NCBI RefSeq assembly: GCF_900105075.1
Contig: NZ_FNSK01000001.1
Location: forward strand, 1,873,001 to 1,937,000
DNA length: 64,000 nt
Source of the DNA: Rhodobacter sp. 24-YEA-8
GTDB lineage: Bacteria; Pseudomonadota; Alphaproteobacteria; Rhodobacterales; Rhodobacteraceae
Direction: 5' to 3'
Position numbers and translations under genes: made by a program. Positions 29,315-37,917 of the stretch are shown here, one piece after another. Position 1 is the stretch's first letter. Each line of letters opens with the position of its first letter. Below the pieces are notes generated by a model. That model did no database searches. It was given only the letters and a program-made list of their open reading frames with translations, and was not told where the DNA came from.

Positions 29315-30579
29315 TCGCGGGCCTGTCTTTCACCGTGCTTTTGCTGATGGGTGCGCCGATTGCCTGTCTGCTGGTCGCGACCACGCTGATCCTGATCGTC
29401 GCCTCCGGGAATGAGGTTCTGCTGACCGGCTTTCCGCAACAGCTCTTCGCCGGGATCGAGAGCTATTCGCTTCTGACGCTGCCCCTCTTCATTCTGCTGG
29501 GCGAGCTGATGGGCGCAGGTGGTATCGGGCGTCGCCTCTTCGCGCTTGCCGCCGCGCTGATGTGGCCTTTGCGCGCAGGTCTCGCCTATATCAATTTGCT
29601 GGCAAATCTGATGATGGCCTCGGTGCTGGGCTCGACCGTGGCGCAGCTCACGATCATGTCGCGCCTCGCCGTCCCCGAGATGGAGCGCGGCGGCTATCCG
29701 AAAGATGTCTCGGCCTCTGTCACCGCCGCCGGCGGCCTGCTGGCTCCGGTCCTGCCCCCTTCGATGAACCTGATCGTCTTTGCCGCCGTGGCGCAGCTGC
29801 CGGTCGATCAGCTGTTTCGCGCGAGCCTTCTGCCAGGCCTGGCACTTGCCGCGAGTTTCGCCGCCGTGATCGCCTGGCTCGGCTGGCGGTACAACCTGCC
29901 GAAAACCGGGCTGATGGCGCTGAACGCCCGTCTCATCGCGCTGCGCGACGCGCTGCCCGCGCTGATCATTCCCGGCGTTGTCGTCGGCTCGATCCTCGGC
30001 GGCTTTGCCACACCGACACAATCGGCGGCTCTGGCCTCGCTGGCCACGGTGCTGATCGGGCTGTTTCTTTACCGCGAGATGCGGCTTTCCGACCTCATCC
30101 CGGCGCTGGTACGCACGGCGATCACCTCGGGCGCGGTGCTGTTTCTGGTGGCCGGCGCGCAGATCATCGGCTGGGTGCTGACCTATGGGAACCTGCCGGC
30201 CGAGGCCGCGCGCCTGATCCAGGATCTCGCCCATTCGCCGCTGATGTTCCTGATCCTGCTGAATATCCTGCTGCTTTTGCTGGGCACAGTGCTGGAGCCG
30301 ATCCCCGGTATCATCCTTACCGCGCCGGTGCTGCTGCCGGTCGCAACCGATGTCTATGGCATCTCGCCCACCGCATTCGGTGTGATCCTGTGCCTCAATA
30401 TGGCGCTTGGCCTTCTGACCCCACCAGTCGGCGCCGGGCTTTACACCGCGTCCCTGATGACCGGTGTGTCGTCAACGCGGCTCTCCTGGCTTCTCACCCC
30501 CTTCTTCATCGCAACCCTTGCGGTTCTCGCAGGGCTGACGGTGATCACCGCGCTGCAATCCACCATGACCGGAGGCTGA
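29311..30579 (+). CDS. TRAP transporter large permease (DctM family)
   Basis: 422 residues, about 11-12 membrane helices. Typical DctM motifs: SYSLLTLPLFILLGELMGAGGIGRR split around the first helices, LGSTVAQLTIMSRLAVPEM, LLAPVLPPSMNLIVFAAVAQ (the conserved PPS segment) and LLGTVLEPIPGIILTAPVLLP. A sodium- or proton-driven importer of an organic anion, using a periplasmic binding protein. The DctP gene starts 1 base after its stop codon. Confidence 0.94.
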   Translation: MIAGLSFTVLLLMGAPIACLLVATTLILIVASGNEVLLTGFPQQLFAGIESYSLLTLPLFILLGELMGAGGIGRRLFALAAALMWPLRAGLAYINLLANLMMASVLGSTVAQLTIMSRLAVPEMERGGYPKDVSASVTAAGGLLAPVLPPSMNLIVFAAVAQLPVDQLFRASLLPGLALAASFAAVIAWLGWRYNLPKTGLMALNARLIALRDALPALIIPGVVVGSILGGFATPTQSAALASLATVLIGLFLYREMRLSDLIPALVRTAITSGAVLFLVAGAQIIGWVLTYGNLPAEAARLIQDLAHSPLMFLILLNILLLLLGTVLEPIPGIILTAPVLLPVATDVYGISPTAFGVILCLNMALGLLTPPVGAGLYTASLMTGVSSTRLSWLLTPFFIATLAVLAGLTVITALQSTMTGG

Positions 30580-30580
30580 T

Positions 30581-31558
30581 ATGGCATTTCCGAGACCCAC
30601 GATCCTCGCCCTCGCGCTTCTCGCCCTCGCAGCCCCAGCCAGGGCCGAAGACCTGCGCATCGGCCTCATCACACCGCCGCCGCATCAATGGACCCGCTCG
30701 GCCAATCACCTTGCCGCGGAACTGAGCGCCGAAACCGATGGCCGCCTGAATCTCGCGGTCTTCCCCTCGGGCCAGCTCGGCAATGAGGCGCAGATGCTGC
30801 AACAGCTGCAATCGGGCGCGCTGGATCTGGCCTTCCTAACAGTCGGAGAGCTGAGCAATCGCGACGAGAATTTCGGCATCCTGACCGCGCCTTTCCTGGT
30901 CGATACCGCCGAACAGGCTGCGCAACTGCTTGAAGGCCCGACCGCATCCGCATTGCAGGACAATCTCGGCGCCCTCGGATTGCATGGCCTTGGCTATGGC
31001 ATGGCGGGGATGCGGATCGTTCTTCTGTCCAAACCGCTGGAAGAAGGCGGCACCGTGGCGGGGCGCAAGATCCGCACCGTGCCACTGACGCAGGAGCTCG
31101 ACTTCTGGACCCGGGCCGGCGCCGCCCCCACGCCCCTGCCGCTGCCCGAACTGTTCGACGCCTATACCAATGGCCAGATCGACGGCATGCAGCTTGATTT
31201 CGAAGGCACATTCAACAACCGCTTCCACGACTATTCCGCCGTGGTGCTGGATACGGAACATATGATCTTTCCGATGGTTGCGGTCGCCTCGGCGCGGAAA
31301 TGGCAAAGCTACAGCGAAGAAGACCGCGCCCTGATCACCAGGCTCGTCGCTGCCGAGACCGCGCAGATCCGCGAGGCCTATCCGCAGATCGACGCCGATT
31401 ACCGCGCGAAACTGGTCGGGGCCGGCGCCACTGTCGTCAAAGCCGGGCCAGAGATTTTCGGTGACGCAGTGACGACCTGGTACGAGGCCTGGCGGCAGAA
31501 AACGCCCCTGCTGATCCAGCTCGAAACCGAGGCCAAAGCCCTCAGGGAACAGGAATAA
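30581..31558 (+). CDS. TRAP transporter substrate-binding protein (DctP family)
   Basis: 325 residues. Signal peptide MAFPRPTILALALLALAAPARA, then the DctP fold with the typical FPSGQLGNEAQMLQQLQSG near residues 65-85, KPLEEGGTVAGRKIRTVP and FDAYTNGQIDGMQ. The usual ligand-binding Arg is likely KIRT. The substrate cannot be told from sequence; TRAP systems mostly carry carboxylates. Being last in the siderophore uptake operon, it may bind an iron-related organic acid. A hairpin terminator follows. Confidence 0.9.
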   Translation: MAFPRPTILALALLALAAPARAEDLRIGLITPPPHQWTRSANHLAAELSAETDGRLNLAVFPSGQLGNEAQMLQQLQSGALDLAFLTVGELSNRDENFGILTAPFLVDTAEQAAQLLEGPTASALQDNLGALGLHGLGYGMAGMRIVLLSKPLEEGGTVAGRKIRTVPLTQELDFWTRAGAAPTPLPLPELFDAYTNGQIDGMQLDFEGTFNNRFHDYSAVVLDTEHMIFPMVAVASARKWQSYSEEDRALITRLVAAETAQIREAYPQIDADYRAKLVGAGATVVKAGPEIFGDAVTTWYEAWRQKTPLLIQLETEAKALREQE

Positions 31559-31581
31559 GCCCCGCCAAAGCGGGGCTTTCC
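31559..31581 (+). terminator. Terminator after the siderophore/TRAP operon
   Basis: Stem GCCCCGC/GCGGGGC (31559-31565 with 31570-31576) with a CAAA loop, followed by TTTCC. The T tract is short. It overlaps the TAA of the DctP-type gene and lies between that gene and the convergent selD, so it may serve both directions. Confidence 0.65.
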
Positions 31582-31606
31582 ATCTGACATGCGGCGCAGG
31601 CGATGG

Positions 31607-32677
31607 TCAGGCGATCACAAGACCCGGCGCGCCGTCCCCGACCTCGCCGATGACTGCGGCCCCGGCGAAGCCCTCTTCCGCAAAGATCCGCAACACCTCG
31701 GCCACCGCCTCCGGCGCGCAGGCCACCAAAAGCCCGCCCGAGGTCTGCGGATCGGTCAGCAGCGCCTGATCCACCTTCGACATCTCGCGCGTGAAAACAA
31801 TCTCGGCGCCATAGCTCGCCCAGTTCCGTGCTGAGGCACCGGTGATGAACCCGGCCTCTGCCAAAGCCGCCGCATCCGTCAGGACCGGCACCGAGGCCCA
31901 GTCGATGCGGATCCCTTTCCCCGCACCGCGCGACATCTCAAGCCCATGGCCGCCAAGCCCGAACCCGGTCACATCCGTCATCGCGTGAACGCCGTCCAGT
32001 CGCGCGAGCCGCGGCCCCGGCGTGTTCAGCTTTGTCGTGGTGGAGATCATGCGGGCATAGCCTTCGGCGCCCAGCTTTTCCTTCTTCAGCGCCGCCGAAT
32101 AGATGCCCACGCCCAGCGGCTTGCCAAAAACCAGCACATCCCCGGCCTGCGCCGCTGCGTTCTTCTTCACATGCGCCGGATCGACGACCCCCAGAGCCAC
32201 CAGACCGTAAATCGCCTCGACCGAGTCGATCGTATGGCCGCCGGCAATCGGGATCCCCGCCGCCCGGCAGGCCTGTGATCCACCCTCAAGGATCCGGCCG
32301 ATGGTCTCAACCGAGAGCACATTGATCGGCATCCCCACCAGGGCCAGCGCAAAGATCGGCGTCGCCCCCATCGCATAGACATCCGAGATCGCATTCGTCG
32401 CCGCGATACGCCCGAAATCCACCGGATCATCGACGATCGGCATGAAGAAATCGGTGGTCGCGACGATCGCCTGATGCTCGTTCAGCTGATAGACCGCCGC
32501 ATCATCCGAGGTCTCGATGCCCACAAGCAACGCCTCGGGCACCGGCAGCGCAGAGGTGCCGCGCAGGATCCCCGAAAGCACCCCTGGCGCGATCTTGCAG
32601 CCACAACCACCGCCATGGGACAGCGATGTCAGGCGCGGTTCGGGCTGCGGGGTCTGCATCTGGGTCATGGCTGTCAC
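31607..32677 (-). CDS. selD: Selenide, water dikinase SelD
   Basis: Makes selenophosphate from selenide and ATP, the selenium donor for Sec-tRNA. 356 residues. The N-terminal active-site motif is SHGGGCGCKI, with Cys (not Sec) at the catalytic position and the partner Lys. DVYAMGATPIFAL, GGHTIDS and TDVTGFGLGGHG are other AIRS-family motifs. The first Met is at 32677; a second Met three codons in (32668) would serve equally. It is divergent from the formate dehydrogenase/selA/selB operon, which uses its product. Confidence 0.96.
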   Translation of the reverse strand: MTAMTQMQTPQPEPRLTSLSHGGGCGCKIAPGVLSGILRGTSALPVPEALLVGIETSDDAAVYQLNEHQAIVATTDFFMPIVDDPVDFGRIAATNAISDVYAMGATPIFALALVGMPINVLSVETIGRILEGGSQACRAAGIPIAGGHTIDSVEAIYGLVALGVVDPAHVKKNAAAQAGDVLVFGKPLGVGIYSAALKKEKLGAEGYARMISTTTKLNTPGPRLARLDGVHAMTDVTGFGLGGHGLEMSRGAGKGIRIDWASVPVLTDAAALAEAGFITGASARNWASYGAEIVFTREMSKVDQALLTDPQTSGGLLVACAPEAVAEVLRIFAEEGFAGAAVIGEVGDGAPGLVIA

Positions 32678-32917
32678 CTCTCAATCTGGACGGACCTGCG
32701 GTCAGGCCCCTCATCGGGCGCGGGATACGCCCCATTGCCGGTCCGGGGGGGCAAAAAACACCCATACCCCGGCCGCGCCCTGACTTTGCCAGTCCCGCTC
32801 CGCCGGGGCAAGTCTGAGGGGCAGACAGGACGGTCAGCTCTTGCAAATCACCCTGCCGGAACGGCCCTGAACCCTGCTGCAGATCCGATTTTCGGGGGTC
32901 CTGACCGGCGCCCCATT

Positions 32918-32941
32918 CGTTATGTACGCAAGGAAATAACG
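32918..32941. promoter_or_regulatory. Candidate molybdate-regulator (ModE-type) box
   Basis: CGTTAT (32918-32923), twelve bases, ATAACG (32936-32941). Outer half-sites and spacing match the ModE/Mop-type Mo-box as known from E. coli and Rhodobacter capsulatus (CGNTAT and ATAACG 12 apart); the inner TATATA-like bases are not conserved here. Formate dehydrogenase of this type uses a molybdenum or tungsten bis-MGD cofactor, so molybdate control is sensible. Confidence 0.5.
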
Positions 32942-32952
32942 TGTTTTCCTTG
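32929..32952. promoter_or_regulatory. Palindromic operator candidate CAAGGAAA-N8-TTTCCTTG
   Basis: Perfect 8-bp arms at 32929-32936 and 32945-32952. The right arm runs into a -35-like TTGACT (32950-32955), so a bound protein would affect fdhA transcription. It overlaps the right half of the Mo-box-like site by 13 bases. The regulator is unknown. Confidence 0.5.
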
Positions 32953-33013
32953 ACTTCCCCGACCACAGACCGGACCATTTGATCTATCTATGACGCGATT
33001 GAAGCAACCCATC

Positions 33014-33056
33014 GCGCGCGGATCCGGCCGGCACCCTGCCTGCCGGATCCGCGCGC
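33014..33056 (+). promoter_or_regulatory. 15-bp hairpin in the fdhA leader
   Basis: Perfect inverted repeat GCGCGCGGATCCGGC (33014-33028) and its complement (33042-33056) with a 13-base loop. It ends 26 bases before the fdhA ATG and 14 bases before the Shine-Dalgarno. No T tract follows, so it is not a plain terminator. A weaker stem CGCGAT/ATCGCG overlaps the left arm by three bases and could compete with it. Confidence 0.65.
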
Positions 33057-33082
33057 AGACAGGTAGTAAAAGGAGGGGTCAC

Positions 33083-36000
33083 ATGAATATCGACCTTTCG
33101 CGCCGCAGCTTTATCAAGCTGTCCGGGGCGGGGGTGGCAGCAACGTCTCTGGCAGCCATGGGCTATCATGAGGCAGAGGCAGCAGAGGCCGCGCATGTGC
33201 GCGATTTCAAGCTGGCCACCATGACCGAAACCCGCAATATCTGCACCTATTGCTCGGTCGCCTGCGGCGTCATCATGTATTCCAAAGGGGATCTGGCCGC
33301 TGGCGAAAAAGCCGAGCTGATCCATATCGAAGGCGATGCCGACCACCCGACCAACAAGGGCACGCTCTGCCCCAAAGGCGCGGCGCTTAAGGATTACGTC
33401 AAGGCGGAAACCCGGCTGACCCATCCGCGCATCCGCCGCCCCGGCTCGGACAGATTCGAGGAAATCTCCTGGGATGAGGCCTTCGACAAAATCGCCCGCG
33501 CCGTCAAAGACGACCGCGATGCGAACCTGATCGAGAAGAATGCCGATGGCGTCCAGGTCAACCGACTGACCACAACCGGCTATCTGGCAGCCTCGGCCAC
33601 CACCAATGAAACAGCCTGGGCGACCTGGAAAGTGGTCCGCTCGCTGGGCATTGTAGGTTTCGACAACCAGGCGCGCGTCTGACACGGCCCCACGGTGTCC
33701 AGTTTGGGCCCGACATTTGGCCGTGGAGCGATGACAAACTCCTGGACCGATATCAAGAATACCGACCTCGTCGTCATCATGGGTGGCAACGCCGCCGAAG
33801 CGCATCCCTGCGGCTTTAAATGGGTGACCGAGGCCAAGCACCATCGCGGTGCGAAACTGATCGTGGTGGATCCGCGCTTTAACCGCTCTGCCTCGGTGTC
33901 GGATTACTATGCGCCGATCCGTCCCGGATCTGACATCGCCTTCCTGATGGGGGTGATCCGCTGGTGTATCGAGAATGACAAGGTGCAGTGGGACTATGTC
34001 CGCAACTACACCAATGTCGGATATCTGGTGCGCGAAGACTTCGGCTGGGCCGATGGCATGTTCACCGGCTATAACGAAGAGACCCGCAGCTATGACCAGA
34101 CCAGCTGGGAATATGAGCTGGGCGAGGATGGCTATGTCATCACGGATGAGACGCTGACGCATCCGCGCTCTGTCTGGCAGCTGATGAAGAAGCATGTCGA
34201 TATCTACACGCCTGAATTTGTAGAGAATGTCTGCGGCACGCCGAAAGATCGCTTCCTGAAGATCTGCGAGATGATCGGCGAGACCTCATCTCCGACCAAG
34301 ACCATGACCTCGATGTATGCGCTTGGCTGGACCCAGCATTCCAAGGGGTCGCAGAACATCCGTGGCATGGCGATGCTGCAGCTTTTGCTGGGCAATATCG
34401 GGGTTCCGGGCGGCGGGATGAACGCTTTGCGCGGGCATTCCAATATCCAGGGTCTCACCGATGTCGGTCTGATGTCGAACCTGATCCCCGGCTATCTAGC
34501 GATGCCGCGGGAGACGGAGCCCGACTTCACGACCTATATGTCGACGCGCGGCAACAAGCCGCTGCGCCCGAACCAGATGAGCTACTGGCAGAACTACGGC
34601 AAGTTCATGGTTTCCTTCATGAAGGCGCTGTGGGGCGATAAGGCGACAGCTGAAAACGGCTGGGGCTATGACTGGCTGCCGAAGCTGGACATTGCGCAAT
34701 ATGACGCGATGCGCATGTTCAACATGATGAAGAATGGCGAGGTGAATATTTACTTCTGCCAGGGCTTCAACCCGCTTTTGTCTTTCCCCAACCGGGGCAA
34801 GATGACCGAAGCCTTCTCAAAGCTGAAACTGCTGGTTGTGATGGACCCGCTGGCGACCGAAACCGCCGCTTTCTGGGAAAATCACGGTATTTACAACGAT
34901 GTGGATACCGCCAGCATTCAGACCGAGGTGCTGGAACTGCCGACCACCTGTTTCGCCGAAGACGAGGGCGCGACGGTGAATTCGGGCCGCTGGCTGCAAT
35001 GGCACTGGGCGGGGGCGACCCCTCCGGGTGAGGCGCGGACCGATGTCTGGATCATGACCCAGATCTATCAGCGGATCCGGAAGCTCTATGAAACCGAGGG
35101 CGGAAAATCGCCCGAACCCGTGCTGAACCTCGCCTGGGATTACGCGGATCCCGAAGAGCCCACCGCTGCCGAACTGGCGATGGAGCTGAACGGCCGCGCC
35201 CTGACCACGCTTTACGACGCCACAGACCCGACGAAAGTCGTGCTTGAGGCGGGTAAGCAGGTCTCTGGCTTTGGGCAGCTCAGGGATGACGGGTCCACGA
35301 TGGGCGCCTGCTGGATCTATGCCGGCTGCTTCACCGAGGACGGCAATATGATGGCGCGGCGCGACAACAGCGACCCGTCCGGGATGGGGGTGTTCCAGCA
35401 ATGGTCCTTCGCCTGGCCGGCCAATCGCCGCGTGCTTTACAACCGCGCGTCTTGCGACCTTGACGGCAAGCCCTGGGATCCGTCCCGCGTGCTGATCGAG
35501 TGGAATGGCGAGAAATGGGTCGGCCCGGATATCCCGGATATTGCCGTGACCGCCAAACCGCGCGAGGTCGGGCCCTTCATCATGAACCCGGAAGGGACAA
35601 GCCGCTTCTTCTCGCGCAAGCTGATGCGCGACGGCCCCTTCCCCACCCATATGGAGCCGTTCGAAAGCCCGATCGCCAATCCGCTCAACCCGGAAATGCG
35701 CGGCAACCCCGTGGCCCGCGTCTTCCCGGATGACATGGCGAATATGGCCACCAGTGCGGAATTCCCGCTGGTTGCCACCTCCTACCGCCTGACCGAACAT
35801 TTCCACTACTGGACCAAGCACAACCATGTGAATGCGGTGACCCAGCCGGAATTCTTCGTGGAAATCAGCGAAGAACTGGCGGCGGAAAAGGGGATCAAAA
35901 AGGGTGGCATGGTCCGCGTCTGGTCAAAACGCGGCCAGGTCTGGGCGAAGGCGGTGGTGACGAAACGGATCCGTCCGATGATCTGCGACGGCAAACCCGT

Positions 36001-36163
36001 TCATGTCGTCGGTATCCCGATCCACTGGGGGTTCAAAGGTGCGGCGCGCAAGGGCTTTGGCCCCAACACGCTCGGCCCCTTTGTCGGTGACGCCAATATC
36101 GAGACGCCGGAGTTCAAGGCCTATCTCGTCAATATCGAACCCGCATCGGAGGGCCTCGCATGA
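33083..36163 (+). CDS. fdhA: Formate dehydrogenase alpha subunit, selenoprotein (FdnG-type)
   Basis: Catalytic subunit oxidising formate to CO2 with Mo/W-bis-MGD, selenocysteine and one [4Fe-4S] cluster. 1026 residues read through an in-frame TGA at 33680-33682 (residue 200): the context NQARV-Sec-HGPTV followed by [13 protein letters not shown] is that of FdnG. Start ATG at 33083 with AGGAGG six bases upstream. Tat signal [10 protein letters not shown] near the N-terminus indicates export of the folded enzyme, so the active site faces the periplasm. Cluster ligands [10 protein letters not shown] and the Cys of TLCPKGAAL are near residues 50-95. The C-terminal domain closes the MGD site. It starts an operon with fdhB, fdhC, fdhE, selA and selB by overlapping codons. 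Confidence 0.95.
33680..33726 (+). promoter_or_regulatory. Selenocysteine codon UGA and SECIS-like hairpin
   Basis: TGA at 33680-33682 is followed by a potential hairpin inside the coding sequence: CCACGG (33690-33695) pairs with CCGTGG (33721-33726), and TGTC (33696-33699) with GACA (33712-33715) continues the stem without a bulge. The apical loop is 12 bases or less. The distance from UGA and the size fit bacterial SECIS elements that bind SelB, encoded in the same operon. Confidence 0.8.
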
Positions 36164-37152
36164 CAACCGAACGCGCTCCTCAACCCACCACGGCGGCGGC
36201 GAACCCTCCGGTTCAGCCGCTCGCCTCGAACCTTTTGCCCTCGGATGTCGTGCGCATTTCGGCCACCGCCAATGTGCCCGCCCCCGACCGGCAACTCGAA
36301 AAGGTCGCCAAGCTGATCGATGTGTCGAAATGCATCGGCTGTAAGGCCTGCCAGTCGGCCTGTATCGAATGGAACGATACCCATCCCGAGATGGAGGAGA
36401 ATGTCGGGGTCTATGAAAACCCGCATGATCTGACGCCGGAAATGTTCACGCTGATGCGGTTCGACGAATATGTGAACCCCGAAGGCGATCTGGAATGGCT
36501 GATCCGCAAGGATGGCTGCATGCATTGCGAGGATCCGGGCTGTCTGAAAGCCTGCCCGGCCCCTGGCGCCATCGTGCAATATTCCAACGGCATCGTGGAT
36601 TTCGTTTCCGCCAATTGCATCGGCTGCGGCTATTGCGTCTCAGGCTGTCCCTTCGACATCCCCCGCATCCACAAGACCGCGCATGTGTCCAAAAAATGCA
36701 CGCTTTGTTCCGACCGTGTGGCGGTGGGGCAAGGGCCGGCCTGCGCGAAAGCCTGTCCTACTCAGGCCATCACCTTCGGCACCAAGGAAAGCCAGATCGC
36801 GCTGGCCAATGAACGGATCGAAGATCTGAAATCGCGCGGCTATGAGAATGCCGGGCTATATGATCCGCAGGGGGTTGGCGGCACGCATGTGATGTATGTG
36901 CTCCACCACGCCGACAAGCCCGGCCTTTACGCCGGTCTGCCGGATGATCCGCGCATCTCACCGGTGGTGGAGAGCTGGAAAGGCGCCACCAAGACCGTCG
37001 GCCTTGCCGCCATCGGTCTGGCGGCGGCGGGCGCGGTGCTGCATGGGCTCTTCTCGAAGGGCAATACCGTTACCGCAGAGGAAGAGCATGAGGCCGAAGA
37101 GCTGGTGGTGAAGACCGCAGCGGTTCAGCCCGAAAACCGGGAGGAGCTGTGA
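36160..37152 (+). CDS. fdhB: Formate dehydrogenase beta subunit, iron-sulfur protein (FdnH-type)
   Basis: 330 residues. Four cysteine clusters for [4Fe-4S] centres: [35 protein letters not shown] and CTLC...CAKAC, which pass electrons from the alpha to the cytochrome subunit. One C-terminal membrane helix ([19 protein letters not shown]) anchors it with the domain in the periplasm. The N-terminus carries about 40 extra Pro/Ala-rich residues compared with FdnH. Its ATG overlaps the fdhA stop (ATGA). Confidence 0.94.
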   Translation: MTTERAPQPTTAAANPPVQPLASNLLPSDVVRISATANVPAPDRQLEKVAKLIDVSKCIGCKACQSACIEWNDTHPEMEENVGVYENPHDLTPEMFTLMRFDEYVNPEGDLEWLIRKDGCMHCEDPGCLKACPAPGAIVQYSNGIVDFVSANCIGCGYCVSGCPFDIPRIHKTAHVSKKCTLCSDRVAVGQGPACAKACPTQAITFGTKESQIALANERIEDLKSRGYENAGLYDPQGVGGTHVMYVLHHADKPGLYAGLPDDPRISPVVESWKGATKTVGLAAIGLAAAGAVLHGLFSKGNTVTAEEEHEAEELVVKTAAVQPENREEL

Positions 37153-37871
37153 TGCCCCATCAGTATTCCGCCCCCGGCGACCATATCGAAAGCACGAAAC
37201 CGGTGACGGTCAGCCGTTACCGGGGCATCACGCGCCTGAACCACTGGGTCACGGCCGTGTCGCTGATCCTGCTGGCGATCTCTGGTCTGGCACTGTTCCA
37301 CCCGTCTTTGTTCTTCCTCTCGGGTCTGTTCGGCGGTGGCCAGGTGGTGCGCTGGCTGCATCCGGCCATCGGGATCGTGCTGTTTCTCAGCTTCTTTCTT
37401 CTGTTCCTGCAGATGTGGAAGCTGAACCTGCCGCGGCGCGAAGACGCGACCTGGGTCGCGCATATCGGCGATGTGGTCCAGGGCAATGAGGATAAGCTGC
37501 CCGAGCTTGGCAAATACAATGCCGGGCAGAAATTCGTCTTCTGGGCGATGACGGGGCTGATCCTGCTGCTGATCCTCACCGGGCTGATGATCTGGGAGAA
37601 ACAGGTGCCCTTGTGGGAACCCTACGCCCCATGGGCGGCCACCATCCCGGCGCGGCGGATTGCGCTGCTGGTCCATGCGCTCTCTGCTGTCGGGATCATC
37701 CTGGTCTTCATCCTGCATGTCTATGCGGCGATCTGGACCCGGGGCACGCTGCGCGCGATGACCACGGGCAGCGTGACCGGTGGCTGGGCCTTCCGCCATC
37801 ACCGCAAATGGCTGCGCGAGCTGGCGAAGAACCGCAAAGCCCCCGATAATCATAACACCCCGGCGGAGTGA
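37152..37871 (+). CDS. fdhC: Formate dehydrogenase gamma subunit, cytochrome b556 (FdnI-type)
   Basis: 239 residues from the ATG at 37152, whose A is the last base of the fdhB stop; a GTG one codon earlier (37149) is also in frame. Four membrane helices with haem-ligand His residues (RLNHWVTAV, WLHPAIGIV, ALLVHALSAVGIILVFILHVYAA). It reduces quinone with the electrons from formate. The end FRHHRKWLRELAKNRKAP is cytoplasmic. The following fdhE starts after a 46-bp gap with a hairpin. Confidence 0.92.
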   Translation: MPHQYSAPGDHIESTKPVTVSRYRGITRLNHWVTAVSLILLAISGLALFHPSLFFLSGLFGGGQVVRWLHPAIGIVLFLSFFLLFLQMWKLNLPRREDATWVAHIGDVVQGNEDKLPELGKYNAGQKFVFWAMTGLILLLILTGLMIWEKQVPLWEPYAPWAATIPARRIALLVHALSAVGIILVFILHVYAAIWTRGTLRAMTTGSVTGGWAFRHHRKWLRELAKNRKAPDNHNTPAE

Positions 37872-37917
37872 TCCGCCGGCCCTCTCCCCGGCCCGTCCCC
37901 GGCCCGGGGAGGATGCA

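Larger units (their letters stand above)
32678..33082. other. Divergent selD/fdhA regulatory region
   Basis: 405 bp with no gene. It contains, in order towards fdhA, a Mo-box-like palindrome (32918-32941), a second palindrome CAAGGAAA-N8-TTTCCTTG (32929-32952) overlapping it, a -35-like TTGACT at 32950-32955 without a clear -10, a small repeat CGCGAT/ATCGCG (32994-32999, 33011-33016), a perfect 15-bp hairpin (33014-33056) and the fdhA Shine-Dalgarno AGGAGG (33071-33076). The selD-proximal 230 bp show nothing clear. Confidence 0.7.

Noticed and set aside
33029..33044. GG-N10-GC spacing resembling a sigma-54 promoter before fdhA
   Set aside because: It lies inside the loop and right arm of the 15-bp hairpin, the -12 part is CTGC rather than TTGC, and the downstream distance to the ATG is short. 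GC-rich chance match.
33680..33682. TGA inside the formate dehydrogenase gene read as a nonsense mutation or two split genes
   Set aside because: The flanking residues match the FdnG Sec site, a hairpin follows, and selA, selB and selD are next to it, so it is a selenocysteine codon.
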